Part shown: positions 33,876 through 46,184 of the stretch, in pieces
Position numbering within the stretch: the stretch's first letter is position 1
Layout: each line of letters opens with the position of its first letter
Source: Tolypeutes matacus
Taxonomy: Eukaryota; Chordata; Mammalia; Cingulata; Chlamyphoridae
Assembly: GCA_026826555.1 (NCBI GenBank)
Contig: JAKSZT010053837.1
Coordinates: 1,908,891-1,972,890, forward strand
Reading direction: 5' to 3'
Length of the DNA: 64,000 nucleotides
The notes under the pieces: model-generated
What the model saw: only the letters and a program-made list of their open reading frames with translations
The model's database searches: none
Told to the model about the DNA's origin: nothing
Program-made: the position numbers and the translations under genes

Positions 33876-34768
33876 AGAATTTAAATCTTTGAGTTAATTC
33901 CAGAAGTTCTATATAGATTAGATTTATTTCATAGAGAAAATGGTCAGTTTTAGCTTTCTCCTTACAAGTTTTCTTTTTTCAAAGATGAGATTATACTAAT
34001 ACCTGGGACAATGTGGACAACATAGAAGAAAGGTGCTCTGCTGTTTGATTCAACAGATAGTGATTTTAATTGACTTACAATTTTGTAAATCAGCAAACTG
34101 CTTTTGACAAGAAGTTTATTCTGTCCTAATTTACTGAATAGTAAATTGTAGATTCAGGTTGATTCAGGTTAAATGTGCCAGCAGGATATAGCTTTTAAAT
34201 TTTGCTAATGAGTTCAACTGCACCTTTTAATATGTTAAATGTATGATATATATGGCCCTTTCTTAAGACGTTCGCTTAATTCTGTTAAGAGATTTTGCCT
34301 ATGAATGTTGCTGGACGGGTGTATAAAATTTGTACAATTAAAGTCCAGTGTGTTACTCATTTCAGTATACAGGTACTGTACATTTTGTGCAGTGGCTTTA
34401 TCTTAAGAATGACTCCTTATGATTGCACTTTGTGGCCTTTTTGGGAGGATGAGAGAGTAGGGGGAGAATTGCATGTCAAGTTTGTTTTTTTTTTAATATT
34501 CTTTATACAGTAGTACCCTCAACATGATTGAAAATTGTAGCATGTCATTACAAGCTTTCTCTGCTTTCACCAATGAAACATAGTTCCCTCAAATTCTCCT
34601 ACCTTCTTAACTTCCTTGTGATCAACAGTAACTGGATGTGTTTGAGGTGCTTTGATTGGAATTAAAAATATTCCAGCTTCTTTGGAGACCAAAGGCAAAT
34701 TCAGTTTTCTTACCTTTGGGATTACTAATACCTTTTATGGTGAATTTCAGCTTTGACATTTTTTTGTT

Positions 34769-35300
34769 GAGGAACATACCAAAAAACAAAAATGAGCTTC
34801 TAATTTAAATTTGTAGAGAAAGTTTCAATCTATAGTGTTTTGCCTTTTCAGGTGCTAGTTATACTGCCTAAGACAGTGCCATTTGCCTTGTAAAGATCTA
34901 TAAACATTAGTTGTGTTGACTATAGGACGGAGACTCTCCCTAATCTTAATATCTCAGTACCCCACAAATGAATAAGAATGATACAAAAGTCAGCAGCTGG
35001 GGGTTGGATGTGGNNNNNNNNNNNNNNNNNNNNNNNNNNNNNNNNNNNNNNNNNNNNNNNNNNNNNNNNNNNNNNNNNNNNNNNNNNNNNNNNNNNNNNN
35101 NNNNNNNNNNNNNGAGGAACATACCAAAAAACAAAAATGAGTTTCTAATTTAAATTTGTATGGAAATTTTCGATCTATAATGTTTGCCTCTTCAGGTGCC
35201 AGTTATACTGACTAAAACAGTGCCATTTGCCTTTTGAAGATCTTAGTATCTCAGTACCCCACAAATGAATAAGAATGACATGAAAATCAGCAGCTAAGGA
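34769..35300 (+). repeat. Duplicated 3'UTR block flanking an assembly gap
   Basis: About 240 bases before the gap (from gaggaacatacc at 34769) recur after it (from 35114) with scattered substitutions and a deletion. In the second copy 'agatctta' replaces a stretch between 'agatct' (34895 area) and 'aatatctcag'. Both copies continue with 'ctcagtaccccacaaatgaa'. This is either a real tandem duplication or two different copies of the 3'UTR merged in the assembly. Confidence 0.85.
35014..35113. other. Assembly gap of exactly 100 N
   Basis: A run of 100 Ns, a common placeholder length for a gap of unknown size. It lies between the two copies of the duplicated 3'UTR block. Confidence 0.99.
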
Positions 35301-36242
35301 ACATCTTATTATTTGTAGCAAATCCATAACAAGTGTCCTTCAAGGATGAACATGTATTCAGATCTTGTTTGTGTTTAGGAAGCAAAATTTACATCGACCT
35401 TTAGTGCATTATATTCAGCTCTTAAAAGTGAGTTTTATGTATGTACTGGAAGGAAAAAAGATTCTTAGTGTCTTAGATTTTGTTTCTTTGTGCAATAGCT
35501 GGAAAGAAGAAATGAATTTTTTTGTTTCGTTTTCCCCAAAGGACAATCTGCAATAGTTTACTTTATGTATGACAGAGATAGTTTTTTAAAACTATATAAA
35601 AGTTGTATATAAAATTTATCTCTGAAATATTTCTTTGGAGTTTTGTTTTTTTTTTTAATTGATTTGAATGTTTAAAAAGGAAAATGCATATTCAAAGTAT
35701 TGGACTTTTTTAACTCTATTTTTTTGCATTTGTTTTCTATTGGATAACATTTTATTTCTGGTATAGTGGTAGACAGCACACTTCAGATTGTTATCTGCTT
35801 CTGTAGTAGAATACTCTCAAGATTGAACAGGATTTATTCAGGTTTATGCTATAGATACTGTAAGAACATCTTGTACTACTCTAGTAAAGTAGCAGAGAGA
35901 ACTCTGGTACCTGTTGGCTCATAAAAATGGTTTCCTGAGTTCCAAAGTCCAAATCTGAGCATGTTCAACCCGGTGGTGTTGGGATACCATAATGTGCTTT
36001 TAAATCCATAAAAAAATTGTCTCACCAAAACTTTGTCTTAATTCTCATGTATGTAACTTTGAGGAACCAACCTTACTAAATGAGACCCACACGTAATAAA
36101 TTTATAACTTCAAAACCATGATAGAATATCATTTAATTCTGCCTTTTGTCTCCTAACAAAGCCTAACGCACATTGTGAAACAGCATTATTTATTATGTTA
36201 GGAGCGGCAGAGTTTGAGTTGTTAAAAATAATGAATGTAAAA

Positions 36243-36310
36243 AAAATAAATTAATTAAATTAAATTAAATTAAATAAATCAGGGTTTAACTAAAAAAAAA
36301 ATAATAATAG
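36243..36310 (+). repeat. (AAATT)n / A-rich microsatellite
   Basis: 'aattaaattaaattaaat' followed by an A run and 'ataataatag', within the SLC25A36-derived 3'UTR. Confidence 0.85.
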
Positions 36311-36866
36311 TGAATGTTTACTTTGTACTGGAATGTAAACATTTCAGCATTTTTACATTTGTTTAAAATTACTAAAAATGTTGATTTGAATTTGAAGGGT
36401 TTAAGTGCTAGAAATTAATCTATCCTTTAGTCTTTCAGGCTTGTTCAATGCCCAGTATTAGGTTGCTGATGTGCTCTTCTACCCAGACTTGGGACTGTAG
36501 GGACCCCTTTGGGGATGATAAATAAAATAGTTTAGCCTTTTCCTCTTCCAATATTGATCATGACTTTAACATTCCTAAGAATGTAGGTATTTCTCAATGA
36601 TTTAAATTGGAAGGATTTTTAATATATAAACGTATTTAGTACAGTGTACTTTCTGCCCACTCAAATCTCTTCTCCATCATGTCCTTAAATTTCTTATTAA
36701 CCTGTACACTGACTTTCATGCTACTCCTTTTAGAAACTGAAAATTCTTGTTCCCCTTAGTTTTTGTGTCAGTAAACATTTTGAGTATGTACCCTTGCATA
36801 TGTGAACAATTAAATTATGGCCTATAAATGGCTAAAGAGTCAGATACATGAGAGATGATATCTTTT

Positions 36867-36960
36867 TTTTTTTTTTTTTTACTGGGAGGTCCTGGGGATT
36901 GAACCCAGTTCCCTCCATATGGGAGATGGACGCCCAACCATTTAAGCCACATCCGTCCCC
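36867..36960 (-). mobile_element. Short DAS-type SINE (single head plus A-tail)
   Basis: On minus it reads ggggacggatgtggcttaaa, B box 'gggttcaatccccaggacct', then an A run. Exact 18 bp TSD tgagagatgatatctttt at 36849-36866 and 36961-36978. It is inside the SLC25A36 retrocopy. Confidence 0.95.
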
Positions 36961-37134
36961 TGAGAGATGATATCTTTTAACTATTCATGTGAGGTTTGCT
37001 ATTCTTGCATCGATGTACATGGCTGTAAATAATGTGCATTTACCTGTATTTATGTTAACTAGCTGACTTATTTGAATTGTGAAAATTCAAAAAAATTAAA
37101 ATGTGCTCATGAAAAAAAAAAAAAAGTTTGTGAG

Positions 37135-37660
37135 CAGGTCAAATGATGCTAGAACTCTATAAAAGAAATTTTTCTCAGTTTCCTTCAACAGACCTCTTGC
37201 CAAAGAAGAAGCTCCCCTCAGGCCAAGAAGGTAGAAGGCTCAAGAAGTGGGCAGAGGTCAGGTCACAGAGGGCTTTTGCCTTCTATGCTGAGGGATACAG
37301 AATTTCATATTTTGGCAACAGAGAGCCATTAATGGGACCTAAAGAAAAAAATAACATGATCAGTGGCCATTTGTCTATGAACTCAGGAAGAGCCTGAACA
37401 AGAAAAAAAAAAAAAAAAAAAGGAATATGGGAGGTAACTGGCCCAGCAAGAAAAAAAGATGCTATACAAAAGACCACCTAGTCTAGAGTTCTGTACACTC
37501 TGCTCAGGGCCAGAAGGGCCTCACAGTATGGGGCTACCTGAGCCCACAGGTGTACCTGACTGGAGTGAGCTACAAAGAAATTGGAAAACATTTCCTGACA
37601 GAAGTTAACTCAAAATAGTTTAACTGCAGAGGCACGCACACAGGTAGGGACTATATAAAC
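37135..37660. other. No gene seen
   Basis: Contains a poly(A) run (37403-37421) and old repeat wording ('cagagggcttttgccttcta'). The 84-codon frame at 37143-37397 has no known relative. Confidence 0.4.
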
Positions 37661-37664
37661 AATT

Positions 37665-37850
37665 CCCTGGCACAGTGATTGTCAAACTCAAGATGCATCA
37701 GAATCACCTGGAGGCTTGTTAAAACACAGATTGCTGAGAGAGACTCTGATTCCATAGGTCCAGGGTGTGGCCCGAGAATTGCATTTCTAACAGGCTTCCA
37801 GGTAGGGCCACCAAATCTGTCTTCAACAGGTGATGCTGACTGCCCTTTTG
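37665..37850 (+). mobile_element. MER5A-like hAT remnant
   Basis: 'cagaatcacctggaggcttg', 'ttaaaacacagattgctgag' and 'gagaattgcatttctaacag' follow the MER5A order. No transposase. Confidence 0.88.
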
Positions 37851-38194
37851 CAGAGGCAACCACGGCCCCCTCTGGCCCAAGACTTACCTCTTTCCTTGCC
37901 TACAATTCTCCTCATTCTCCATTCACTGATTCATTCTCCTCTGGGCATTCTGTGCTACAGCGACGGGAGTGGGGGTTGGCCAAAACACCTTCTTTGGGGC
38001 TACTCTTTAACTACCATGTTATTTCTCCTTTTTCTTGCAAACTTCTTAAATTGTTTATTGGCTGCTTTCATTCTCTCACCATTCATCCTCTCTTCTACTT
38101 CCATGTCCACCACTCTTCCATTCATAAAAGACTATTTGTAACTTTATGATAACTGGGTCCCACCATTGTTTGTCAAACTTTACTACATGACACA

Positions 38195-38662
38195 GATTCA
38201 ATATTGTTGACCACTGTTCTAAGGAATATATCAGAAATGGATTAGCTTTTACCATGGGAATTTATTATCTTGCAAGCTTATAGTTCTGAGGCTATGAAAA
38301 TGTCCAAATCAAGGCATCATCAGGCGATGCTTTCTTCCTGAAGACCAGCTGCCATTGATCCTGGACTCCTCTGCCACATGGCAAAACACATGGCAGCATC
38401 TGCTGATTGCTCCCTTCCCTTCCAGGTTTTGTTGCTTTCAGCTTCTTGCTTCTGTGGTTTTCTATCCTTTGTCTGAATTTCATTCTCTTATAAAGTACTC
38501 CAGTAAGAGGATTAAGATTCACCTGAATGAGGTGGGTCACATCTTACCTAGTTCATATCCTACTCACTAAAAGATCCTATTTACAATGGGTCCACACCCA
38601 TGGGAATGGATTAACTTTAAGAACATACTTCTCTAGGGTATATATAGCCTCAAATCATCACA
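38195..38662 (-). repeat. MaLR-like solo LTR
   Basis: Read on minus it has 'ggctatatataccctagaga', 'ataagagaatgaaattcaga' and the polyadenylation site in 'aagataataaattccc'. It belongs to the same family as 42676, 48521 and 51935. Ends are approximate. Confidence 0.78.
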
Positions 38663-38884
38663 ACACACCTATTTTCAGAGGTTTTTTAAGAAAAACCTCT
38701 AGGTTTAGAATGTTTTCCACATATCCCTAATGCTTTGTTAACTTATTTTGCTTCTCCTTACCAATGCTACTTTCTCTCTTGTAACAAACCCTGTTGGTTG
38801 CTTACCTAGCAGCAATTAATGTGCAATTTTCCCTGCTAATAGAACCCCAATTTGGTTCAGGAGCCCATTAGCAATGTACCCCTA

Positions 38885-39526
38885 CCTAGCTTCAGGGGAT
38901 GGACTATGGCAGATGTAAGCCAATCATTGTAATCCCTTTTGCCACTGCCAGTGATTAGTTTGATGACAAGTTTGTGACTCTGTTCTGATCAATGAGATGT
39001 AAACGGAAGTCTGCTGTGGGGGAGGATTCTGGGGAATCTTTTTCTCCTTCAGAAAAAGAGAACAAAGACAGATTGCCTTTCCTGCCTTTGAAATACTGTT
39101 TGTGTGAGAATATGATGTTTGGAGGTGTGGCAGCCATTTTGTGACCATGAGGGGACAAGTCTGAGGACAAGTACCAACTCAGAAAGTTGAAAGGCAACTG
39201 GCTTATTGGCAGCATCATTTTGCAACTGAATTACCCAACTCCAGAATTACCTATCTCCAGACTTCTTCCTGCATGAAATAATAAACCCCTATTTATTTAG
39301 TCTGAACTAGTGCTTCTCAAATTTTCATGTGCATATGAATTACCTGGTCATCTTGTTAAAATGCACATTCTAGTTTCTGAGGTTGGGCCTGAGAGTCTGC
39401 ATTTCTATCAAACTCCCAAGGGATGCCCATCTTTCTGATCTTAGAACAACACTTTGAGTAGCAAGGATCTAGGGCATTTTAGTCAAGCATTCTGTTCCTT
39501 GCAGCCTAATGCATCCTAATTGATAA
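38885..39526 (+). repeat. Old LTR split by a MER5A insertion
   Basis: Left part 38885-39304: 'gcagccattttgtgaccatg', 'atgaaataataaacccctat'. The remaining 3' end 'tgttccttgcagcctaatgc' and 'atcctaattgataac' sits at 39488-39526, beyond the MER5A of 39305-39480. The combined order is that of an MLT1-like LTR. Confidence 0.65.
39305..39480 (+). mobile_element. MER5A hAT element inside an LTR
   Basis: 'ctagtgcttctcaaattttc', 'gaattacctggtcatcttgt' and the right end 'gagtagcaaggatctag' match MER5A. tttagtc(t/a) flanks it as a likely 8 bp TSD. Confidence 0.8.
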
Positions 39527-39599
39527 CGCACCTTCAGCATCTACATACTGCTCTGTCTATTTACAAATGCAATTGAAGTGCTCCTCACAGACTCTCTTT

Positions 39600-40330
39600 T
39601 TAAAAAAAAAAAAAAAAAAAAGCTTAAAGCTTAATGTAAAGGAGGAAGAAGAGAGAAAGAAAATCTCACCTAATTCCAACTCAATTGTTCCTCTAGTGTT
39701 TAGAAAGATACATAGATGAACATAGATTATTAAACGACATAGTAAAATTCACTTTATTAATGAAAAAAGAAAAAAGAAAAAGTGCTTCATCATATTCATA
39801 CCTCACACAACCAAATCCCATATTCTTCTTTTACCTTTAGCATTAATATAGTACCAACTTTGCTTTTGTGGCAAAAATATTACAGTTGTTGTTAACTATA
39901 GTCTTAAATTACATTATATTTTCCCATATTAACCACAGTCCCTCATCCACCACAGGATTCACTGTCTTATACATTCCCATACCTGTACAATCCATCTGAA
40001 GTGTACACGCAGTGGCTCTCAACTTTATCAGAGAGTTGTGTTATCATCACCTCAGTCAATTTTAGAAGATTTTCATTACTCCACAAGGAAAAATCCCATA
40101 TCCCTTTATAACCCGCTATCATTGACCCTTAGAATTGATATAGTATCTTCTTTGCCATTGCTGCAAAAATATTACACTATTACTGTTAACTATATTCCAT
40201 AAGTTACATTAGTCATATTTTCCCATTTATCACCATATTTTAACACCTTGTAGTAGAAGAACAGTCTTGTATTTGTACTATTAACCGCAGTCTTCAGCAG
40301 ATAATTATTATTGCTGAATTTGGGGGACAG
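39600..40330 (-). repeat. LINE-1 3' region fragment
   Basis: Two similar sub-blocks with 'tttgtggcaaaaatattaca' and 'attgctgcaaaaatattaca' are followed by 'gttaactata'. The wording resembles L1 3'UTR read backwards. Poly(A)/(T) patches at 39601-39620 and 39763-39780. Confidence 0.5.
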
Positions 40331-41019
40331 GCAGTGTGGGGGGGGACTAATTTTCTTTCCTTTTTGCTTAAGTGGACAACTGAAAAATATTTCTCTTCTG
40401 ATTTTCATGTAGGGAAACTTAGTTTCTCCTTAACTTTTTTCCCCCAATGGAGTTAAAAATAGCATAGATGTATTTATTTTGTGCCAGTTCCCCTTAGGAT
40501 GTCTGCAGATGTTAACAGATACTTCAAAGTCCAAAAAGGAACCTCGGATTTTCACATCAGAGTGGGTGGAGAACGGAAGTCGCTTGATCTCTGTTAACTT
40601 ACCTGGTTGCTTATCACTACTGTTGTTTTCTCTGCAGTAAAACTTGTTTCTAATAAGAGTATAAATATTTTATTTTCAATGGTAGCTTTATATCTACAGT
40701 AAATTCATAGGCATTAATTCATTCACTAGCAAAATGTATACTTTTCTTACATGAGACACACAGGCCATTTAGCAGGGCACATCTGACATCAGAATACATT
40801 AAGCTGGTATGAAAAAGAAAAATACATCTATTTAGAACTGCAGAGATTGTAATGTTATTGTCAATTCTTGACTATTGATCTCACTGTCAATAAATTCATT
40901 TATTGATTCATTAAAGTGCTAATTAAGCACCTCTCTGTACATAGCACTGTCTTAGGTAATGTAGGTGAATATGATAAAATAGAGCCCAAAGCCAGTTGCA
41001 TTTAGGAAACATAAAGTGT
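40331..41019. other. No gene seen
   Basis: AT-rich sequence. Near 40900-40970 'attgattcattaaagtgcta' is old repeat wording. No exon supported. Confidence 0.4.
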
Positions 41020-41032
41020 AGTTGAAGAAATT

Positions 41033-41219
41033 TTTTTTTTTTTTTTTTAAAGATTTTATTTATTTATTCATTTATCCCCCCCTTGCTGCTTGTGCTCGCT
41101 GGGTCAGCTAACCACGCCGTGCGGGCGGGCTTGCCTTCACCAGGAGGCCCCGGGAACCGAACCCGGGGCCTCCCATATGGCAAACGGGAGCCCCACTGAT
41201 TGAGCCACAGCCGCTTCCC
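41033..41219 (-). mobile_element. DAS-type monomeric SINE
   Basis: On minus it starts gggaagcggctgtggctcaa. Exact 13 bp TSD agttgaagaaatt at 41020-41032 and 41220-41232. Confidence 0.96.
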
Positions 41220-41232
41220 AGTTGAAGAAATT

Positions 41233-42189
41233 AGACATATGCATTTGAAAAATGTAATTAGTAATTTAAAAACAACCATACAAGAGATTTCGAGAAGCAA
41301 AGTGCCAAGTGAATGATGCAGACTGTAAGTGCTAGGAGGTCCCGGGCATTAGCTACTTCAGCAGTTTGAATGATTTCCTGAAGCAGGTAAGATTTGCTCC
41401 TGGGGACATTTGGAGAAGGAGACAGAAAGTGGAGCAGCTCAGATGATGCTGGGATGAAAAAGGAGAAAAACAGGAGGAAAAATATTCTGTTCAAGGTAAG
41501 TCTAAAGGCAAAACATGCAGAGACCAGTGAATAGGCCAACCTGAACAGAGCAGAGATTTTGGATGGAGGAAAGCAAGGAAATCACATTTTATTTTTAGAA
41601 ATGTTAGAAAATATCTAAGATTTCATCAATCAGGTCCCTGAAAGAAATCGAGATTTCAGCTAAAGTCAGTTTTAGCTGAGAGCACAGCCACCCAGGTAGA
41701 GACATCTCCCAGTTCTCTTTCCTCTAGATGTGGCTATGTGACTAAGTTCAGGAGAAGGGATGCAAGGGAAACTGCTTGCAGCAGACTCTCATTTGCTCTT
41801 CTTGAACCCTGGCCCTTGGATGTGGAGCTGAGCCAGGGTCAGCTACGTGAGGATGACGACAGCTAGAAGACGGTGGTGTAATAAAATGAAAGAAGCCTGT
41901 GTTTCCTAATGGCCTTGTGGACAGAACTGCCCAGCTAGTCCTGGATCGCTGACCACTGAATATTTTATGAGAGAATTAGAGGTAAATTCCATCTTATTTA
42001 AGCTATTCTTTCAGGGTCTTTAAGTTACCAAAACTTGACCTCTATCCAAATTAATACACTACAGATGGGATGAGCTGATCGGGGTGGGGTCAACTTCACC
42101 CTGCAGCATATTGTCTGCACAAAGGAGGAGTGGAATCTGAATGAAAAAATCAAGATGCTGTTCCAAAGTAAAAGAGGGAATGGACACTG
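41233..42189. other. No gene seen
   Basis: No recognisable repeat or exon. Small frames are not conserved-looking. Confidence 0.4.
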
Positions 42190-42418
42190 AACAATGCAAA
42201 GCTGAAAATGTCCACTACTCCCTAGAACACTATTGCCATGGGGAGCTGGATAATTCCTTCTTGTAGAGGGCTGTTCTGTGCATTGAAGGATGTTAGCAGC
42301 ATCCCTGGCCTCTACCCTTTAACTCCCTGTGGAGAGGATTAAAAATGTCTCCAGACATGGCCAAATATCCCGTGGGGGGGCAAAGTTAACCCCGGTTTAG
42401 AACCACTGCTCTAGAAAG
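42190..42418 (+). mobile_element. hAT-type non-autonomous element remnant
   Basis: 'agggctgttctgtgcattga', 'ttagcagcatccctggcctc', 'aaaaatgtctccagacatgg' and a right end 'agaaccactgctctaga'. The same family lies reversed at 26935-27135. Confidence 0.72.
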
Positions 42419-42675
42419 AGCATGGAAGTTGCCTTTTCTGCCTCCCGCTTCTAATCTTTTTCTCACACGACTTGTAGATTTTCTTTTGTAGCACAAATGT
42501 GCCATGCTTGGAAATTATGAATTCATTCTGTGCACTCACAGGGTAAAATCTAAACTCACAAGCAAGGCTTACAAAACCCTTTGGAAAAAACCACCTTACG
42601 AGTCTCATCTACAATCCAATCCCCACATGCTCAGTGTTCTATTGATCCTGAATTTCTCACTCTTCTCAAAGGTGC

Positions 42676-43098
42676 TGTGGTGGTTTGGAACTGTATATAC
42701 CCCAGAAAATCATGTTCTTAAAGCTAATCCTGGAAGCCTATTGTAAGTAGGGCCTTTTGATTAGTTTGCTTCAGTTAAGGCATGGCCCAGGATAGAGTCC
42801 TTTATAAATGGGATGAATACGGAGAGAGAGAGAAAAATCCACAGAAGACGCTAAAAGCAACAAAACCTCAAAGAGAAGGAAGAGACCAGCAGACGCCATC
42901 ATGTGCCTTGCCAAGGGGCAGAGGAGTCAGGGATCACTGGCAGCTGATCTTCAGGGAGAAAGCATTGCCTGATGATGCCTTGATTTGAAGATTGTTCTCA
43001 GCCTTGAAACTGTAAGCTTGTAAGCTAATAAATTCCCCCTGTTAAAAGCCAACCCATTTTTATAGTATCTGCTTTTGGCAGCCCAGCAAACTGAAACA
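42676..43098 (+). repeat. MaLR-like solo LTR
   Basis: It begins TGTGGTGGTTTGG and ends AAACTGAAACA (TG...CA), flanked by gtgc at 42672-42675 and 43099-43102. 'taataaattccccctgttaa' is the polyadenylation region. It is 423 bp with no internal genes. Frames across it are incidental. Confidence 0.85.
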
Positions 43099-43109
43099 GT
43101 GCCAGAAGA

Positions 43110-45395
43110 TTGGGGTGCTGCACCACATACTGGGACACCTTTGACCATACCTGGACATTCCCTTGGCTATTCCACTCCACAATTTAAGACTGGTAATGGA
43201 GGGTCAAATAGGCAGGCAAAATGTGTGGCAAGCATGGTGATACAGAAATAACAAAAAGTCTTGTTTCTGGTTTACTCGGGGTGTGAAAACAGGGAGTGCC
43301 TGCTGCCCATATCCTAGCCTCTCAGTAAGTAGGGGTGATTGTTCCGAAGAGGAGAGATGTTCCTATCCCTTTTATTGCCTTCCTCAGAGCATACATTGTG
43401 GGTGGGTCCATGGTGACACACCATCACATCACAGCTCTCCTACTTCTTTTGGAACACGGAGGGGCATGTTTCTCCCTATTTTATAGAAACAGGACCTTTA
43501 GCAGAAAGTCTTCAGGTGTTAAATATTTTCTTCCCCAAGCTACAGACATGTAGTCTACTACGGCAAAGGAGCAAGCTGACTTTAGCATGCTTTGCTTAAG
43601 AATAATGGATAGTAAAATCCCAGCCTGTTAATCCTGTTTCCCTTGAGGAGGAAAAAAATAGTTTCATGATGGGGTGTATGTGTGTGTTGTGGAGGGAAAC
43701 ATGGGGGTTGAAGGTCCCAAGTAGGGGATTTATACAAGGGTCTTCCGTGACAGTGAGCATTGGAAGAGTACATACAGTTGATGGGTAAGTGGGTCCGTGT
43801 GTGTGTGTTGGGGGATGGGGGAGATTAGTGTCATTGTCCACCAAAATATCCTGGTTAGTAGCTAGGAATACGGGAGATGGAAAGCTAGACAGAGTGCCAC
43901 AATCTCAACCATGTGGCTAGAGGTCAGAGGGGTCTTTTAATTCTATAGGCACCTGGAGTGCCAAACTGGTGCCTGTGCAGAGACCCAGTTCACCCAGAAT
44001 GAGCCACAGCAGTGGGTAGGACAGGCCTAGGTCTTAATGGTGTATTAGGACTCTTTGTGAGTTTAAGTGACATAAATATAACTCAAACTAACTTAGCATT
44101 TTTTAAAAGGGTGGTGGTAGTCGTATTTTGTGGCTCGCACAGTTGAGAAGTTCAGCAGCACACCTAACTTTAGGCACAGCTAGATCCGAGATTTAAACTG
44201 TCATCTGAGTTCTGATTCTCCTCATCTTTTGATTCTGCTTCCTTTTTCCTTTGCCTTTTGGCTTCACTCTCAGATAGGTTTTCTCCATGTTGCCATTTTT
44301 TCTCCTTTAGCATCCACAGATCAAATCTCAGGAAAAACTCAGATTGGCTAGCTTGGGTCATGTGCCCATCTCTGAACTAGAAAACTTGGAGAAGGAATAT
44401 TCTGATTGGCCAGCCTGAGTCATGTGTCCCCTCCTATGTCTGGGAAGCAGAGCACTGAGAGAGTCCCACCATGACACATGGAACCAGGGAAGGATTGTTC
44501 CCCTCCTCCCACTCTATCTCCTGCCATCCCTCACGCCTACCAAAAAAATAGAGTAGTCTTACCAGAAGTAGAGGGAAGAATGCTGGGAAGGGAAAAAGCA
44601 AAAAATAATTACTATAGTTGGTATAATTGTGCCTAGGGCTTACCAGAAACTTTATGCACTGGGCCTGAACAGCAATTACTAGTTGCCAAAGTCTTGTTTT
44701 AGCTCAGGACCTGGGTGGAGTTGCATTTGAACCTATAAGTAAACAAGGCTGGGGAATGCAGGATCCAATAAAGGTAGCAGTAAAAAGTATGAGCATATTT
44801 TCTTGGCTGGAATATTTGAGTGAAGGGAATAAAAATTGGGAGGGAAATCCCCCCATTTTTTCCCTTTTCAGGTTGATGTCTTGCGATGTTGGAAATTTGA
44901 CAGTAAACATTTATAATTCCCCACCCCCTAAAAAAGTTTCAACTGTGTTATACAATGTATAGCCGATTGGATTAAGAAATGATTCATAAGCTGTATGTGT
45001 AATTCTGTTTCTTAACCATAAAATGTGTGATGTTTATCAACACATTCATTTTAAGGCTTAAAAGAAGAAAGTGAACTGTGCTTTGGCTGCCTCCCACTCC
45101 ACCTGAGACAAAGGCAGTAAAACCCATGTTTACAGGCTGCATATCAGAGGAGCCACCTGTGTGGTGCAGGGAAGGCGATATGGCTCCGTGGGAAACCCTT
45201 GCTCTGAGATCAAATAATCAGCAGGGCCTTGTGAGTTCCTCTGGACCTCGGCTCCTGCAGAGCTGGAGGGAGTGTGTATGCCTAGGTGCTCTTCACTGAA
45301 GGATTGCTAGGCTCGGCCCATTAGGTGAAATGTCCCTGAGGAACGTAGATTCTTACCTATATACACCTAACTCCTCATTGCAGGAGGGCCAAGTA
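43110..45395. other. No gene seen; one probable old repeat
   Basis: Mixed sequence without a supported exon. 44035-44540 resembles a common old repeat ('gtgtattaggactctttgtg', 'gggtcatgtgcccatctctg') of unassigned family. (GT)n patches occur near 43675-43690 and 43795-43810. Confidence 0.4.
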
Positions 45396-45399
45396 AACA

Positions 45400-45605
45400 A
45401 TCACAGTGATGATAGTGCTTTCTCTTGTCTCTGCTAAGTAGGCACTGTGCTAGATATTCCCTCTGCTGTATTTTATTTAATCCCTGCCTCAACCTTGTGA
45501 GGTGGAAATTGTCCTCATTTTTAAAATAGACTTTACAGTTAAGTCACTGCCCCAAGTCACTCAGCTGGGCTGAGTATGGCTCATTTAGGTATGTCTCCCA
45601 CTTTT
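45400..45605 (-). repeat. MIR SINE
   Basis: 'aggcactgtgctagatattc', 'cctgcctcaaccttgtgagg' and 'gtcactgccccaagtcactc' follow the reverse MIR order. Confidence 0.8.
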
Positions 45606-46184
45606 ACTCACAGCCCCCTGAATTCGGAGACGGTATGCTCTGGGACTTTAACTGCCTAAGATCACTCACAAATTCCAATGCCTGGGATCGAGCCATGCAG
45701 CCGGATCTCCCTTTTGCCAATGGCCTGTTTCTTTGGACTTCGTCCAATCACCTGCCAATTGCCTGTCTCATTCCAGCTTGCACTGACCTTCAGACTTTAC
45801 TGGAACTTTAGTTTATAGACATGAGAGTCCACCTGTCCATTCCCCTGAGGTTTACCTTTGGGTTTTGGCATTTTTCCTAGGCTTATGTCAAAAGTAATTG
45901 ACTTAGCGCTGCACCTTTGCCCAGGCCGCTGGCCTTGACCAGGTCTCACTGGTATGCCTGGATATCTGGCCTATCATGGTTGAAATTTGGGCACTGCGTT
46001 TATGAAAGAGAATTCTTTTCAGACTTCAGATGCACAACTGGATATTTAAGCAGTGGCTGTACAGATTTTATACCTGTAATTGCTGGAGCAAAATGCTCCT
46101 TCTCCAGAAAATGTAAGTTGTGGATCCCTGTCCTCTTTGAGGCCTGGAAGCTTCTGTGATAAAAATACAAATGTGGTATGATAA
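45606..46184. other. No gene seen
   Basis: No recognisable repeat. An 80-codon frame (45917-46159) shows no family resemblance. Confidence 0.4.

Larger units (their letters stand above)
31521..37125 (+). pseudogene. SLC25A36: Processed pseudogene of SLC25A36 (mitochondrial pyrimidine nucleotide carrier)
   Basis: The parent is an inner-mitochondrial-membrane SLC25 carrier for pyrimidine nucleotides. The broken coding relic runs from ATG 31716 to TAG 32759-32761. It reads [14 protein letters not shown], then [18 protein letters not shown] and [16 protein letters not shown]. Further on come [52 protein letters not shown] and TTHLVRQIP, in three frames. The absence of introns, the ATTAAA signal (37095-37100), the poly(A) tail (37112-37125) and the flanking gtttgtgag repeats (31512-31520, 37126-37134) show retroposition. 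Roughly 50-60 residues after FAGG are missing, including the first PxD/ExxK carrier signature. An 88 bp segment (31942-32029) with a stop is extra. There is a frameshift near 32285, and three later SINEs and an assembly gap lie inside. It cannot make a carrier. Confidence 0.95.

Noticed and set aside
34946..35153. Frames spanning the N run
   Set aside because: The open state comes from unknown bases translated as X.
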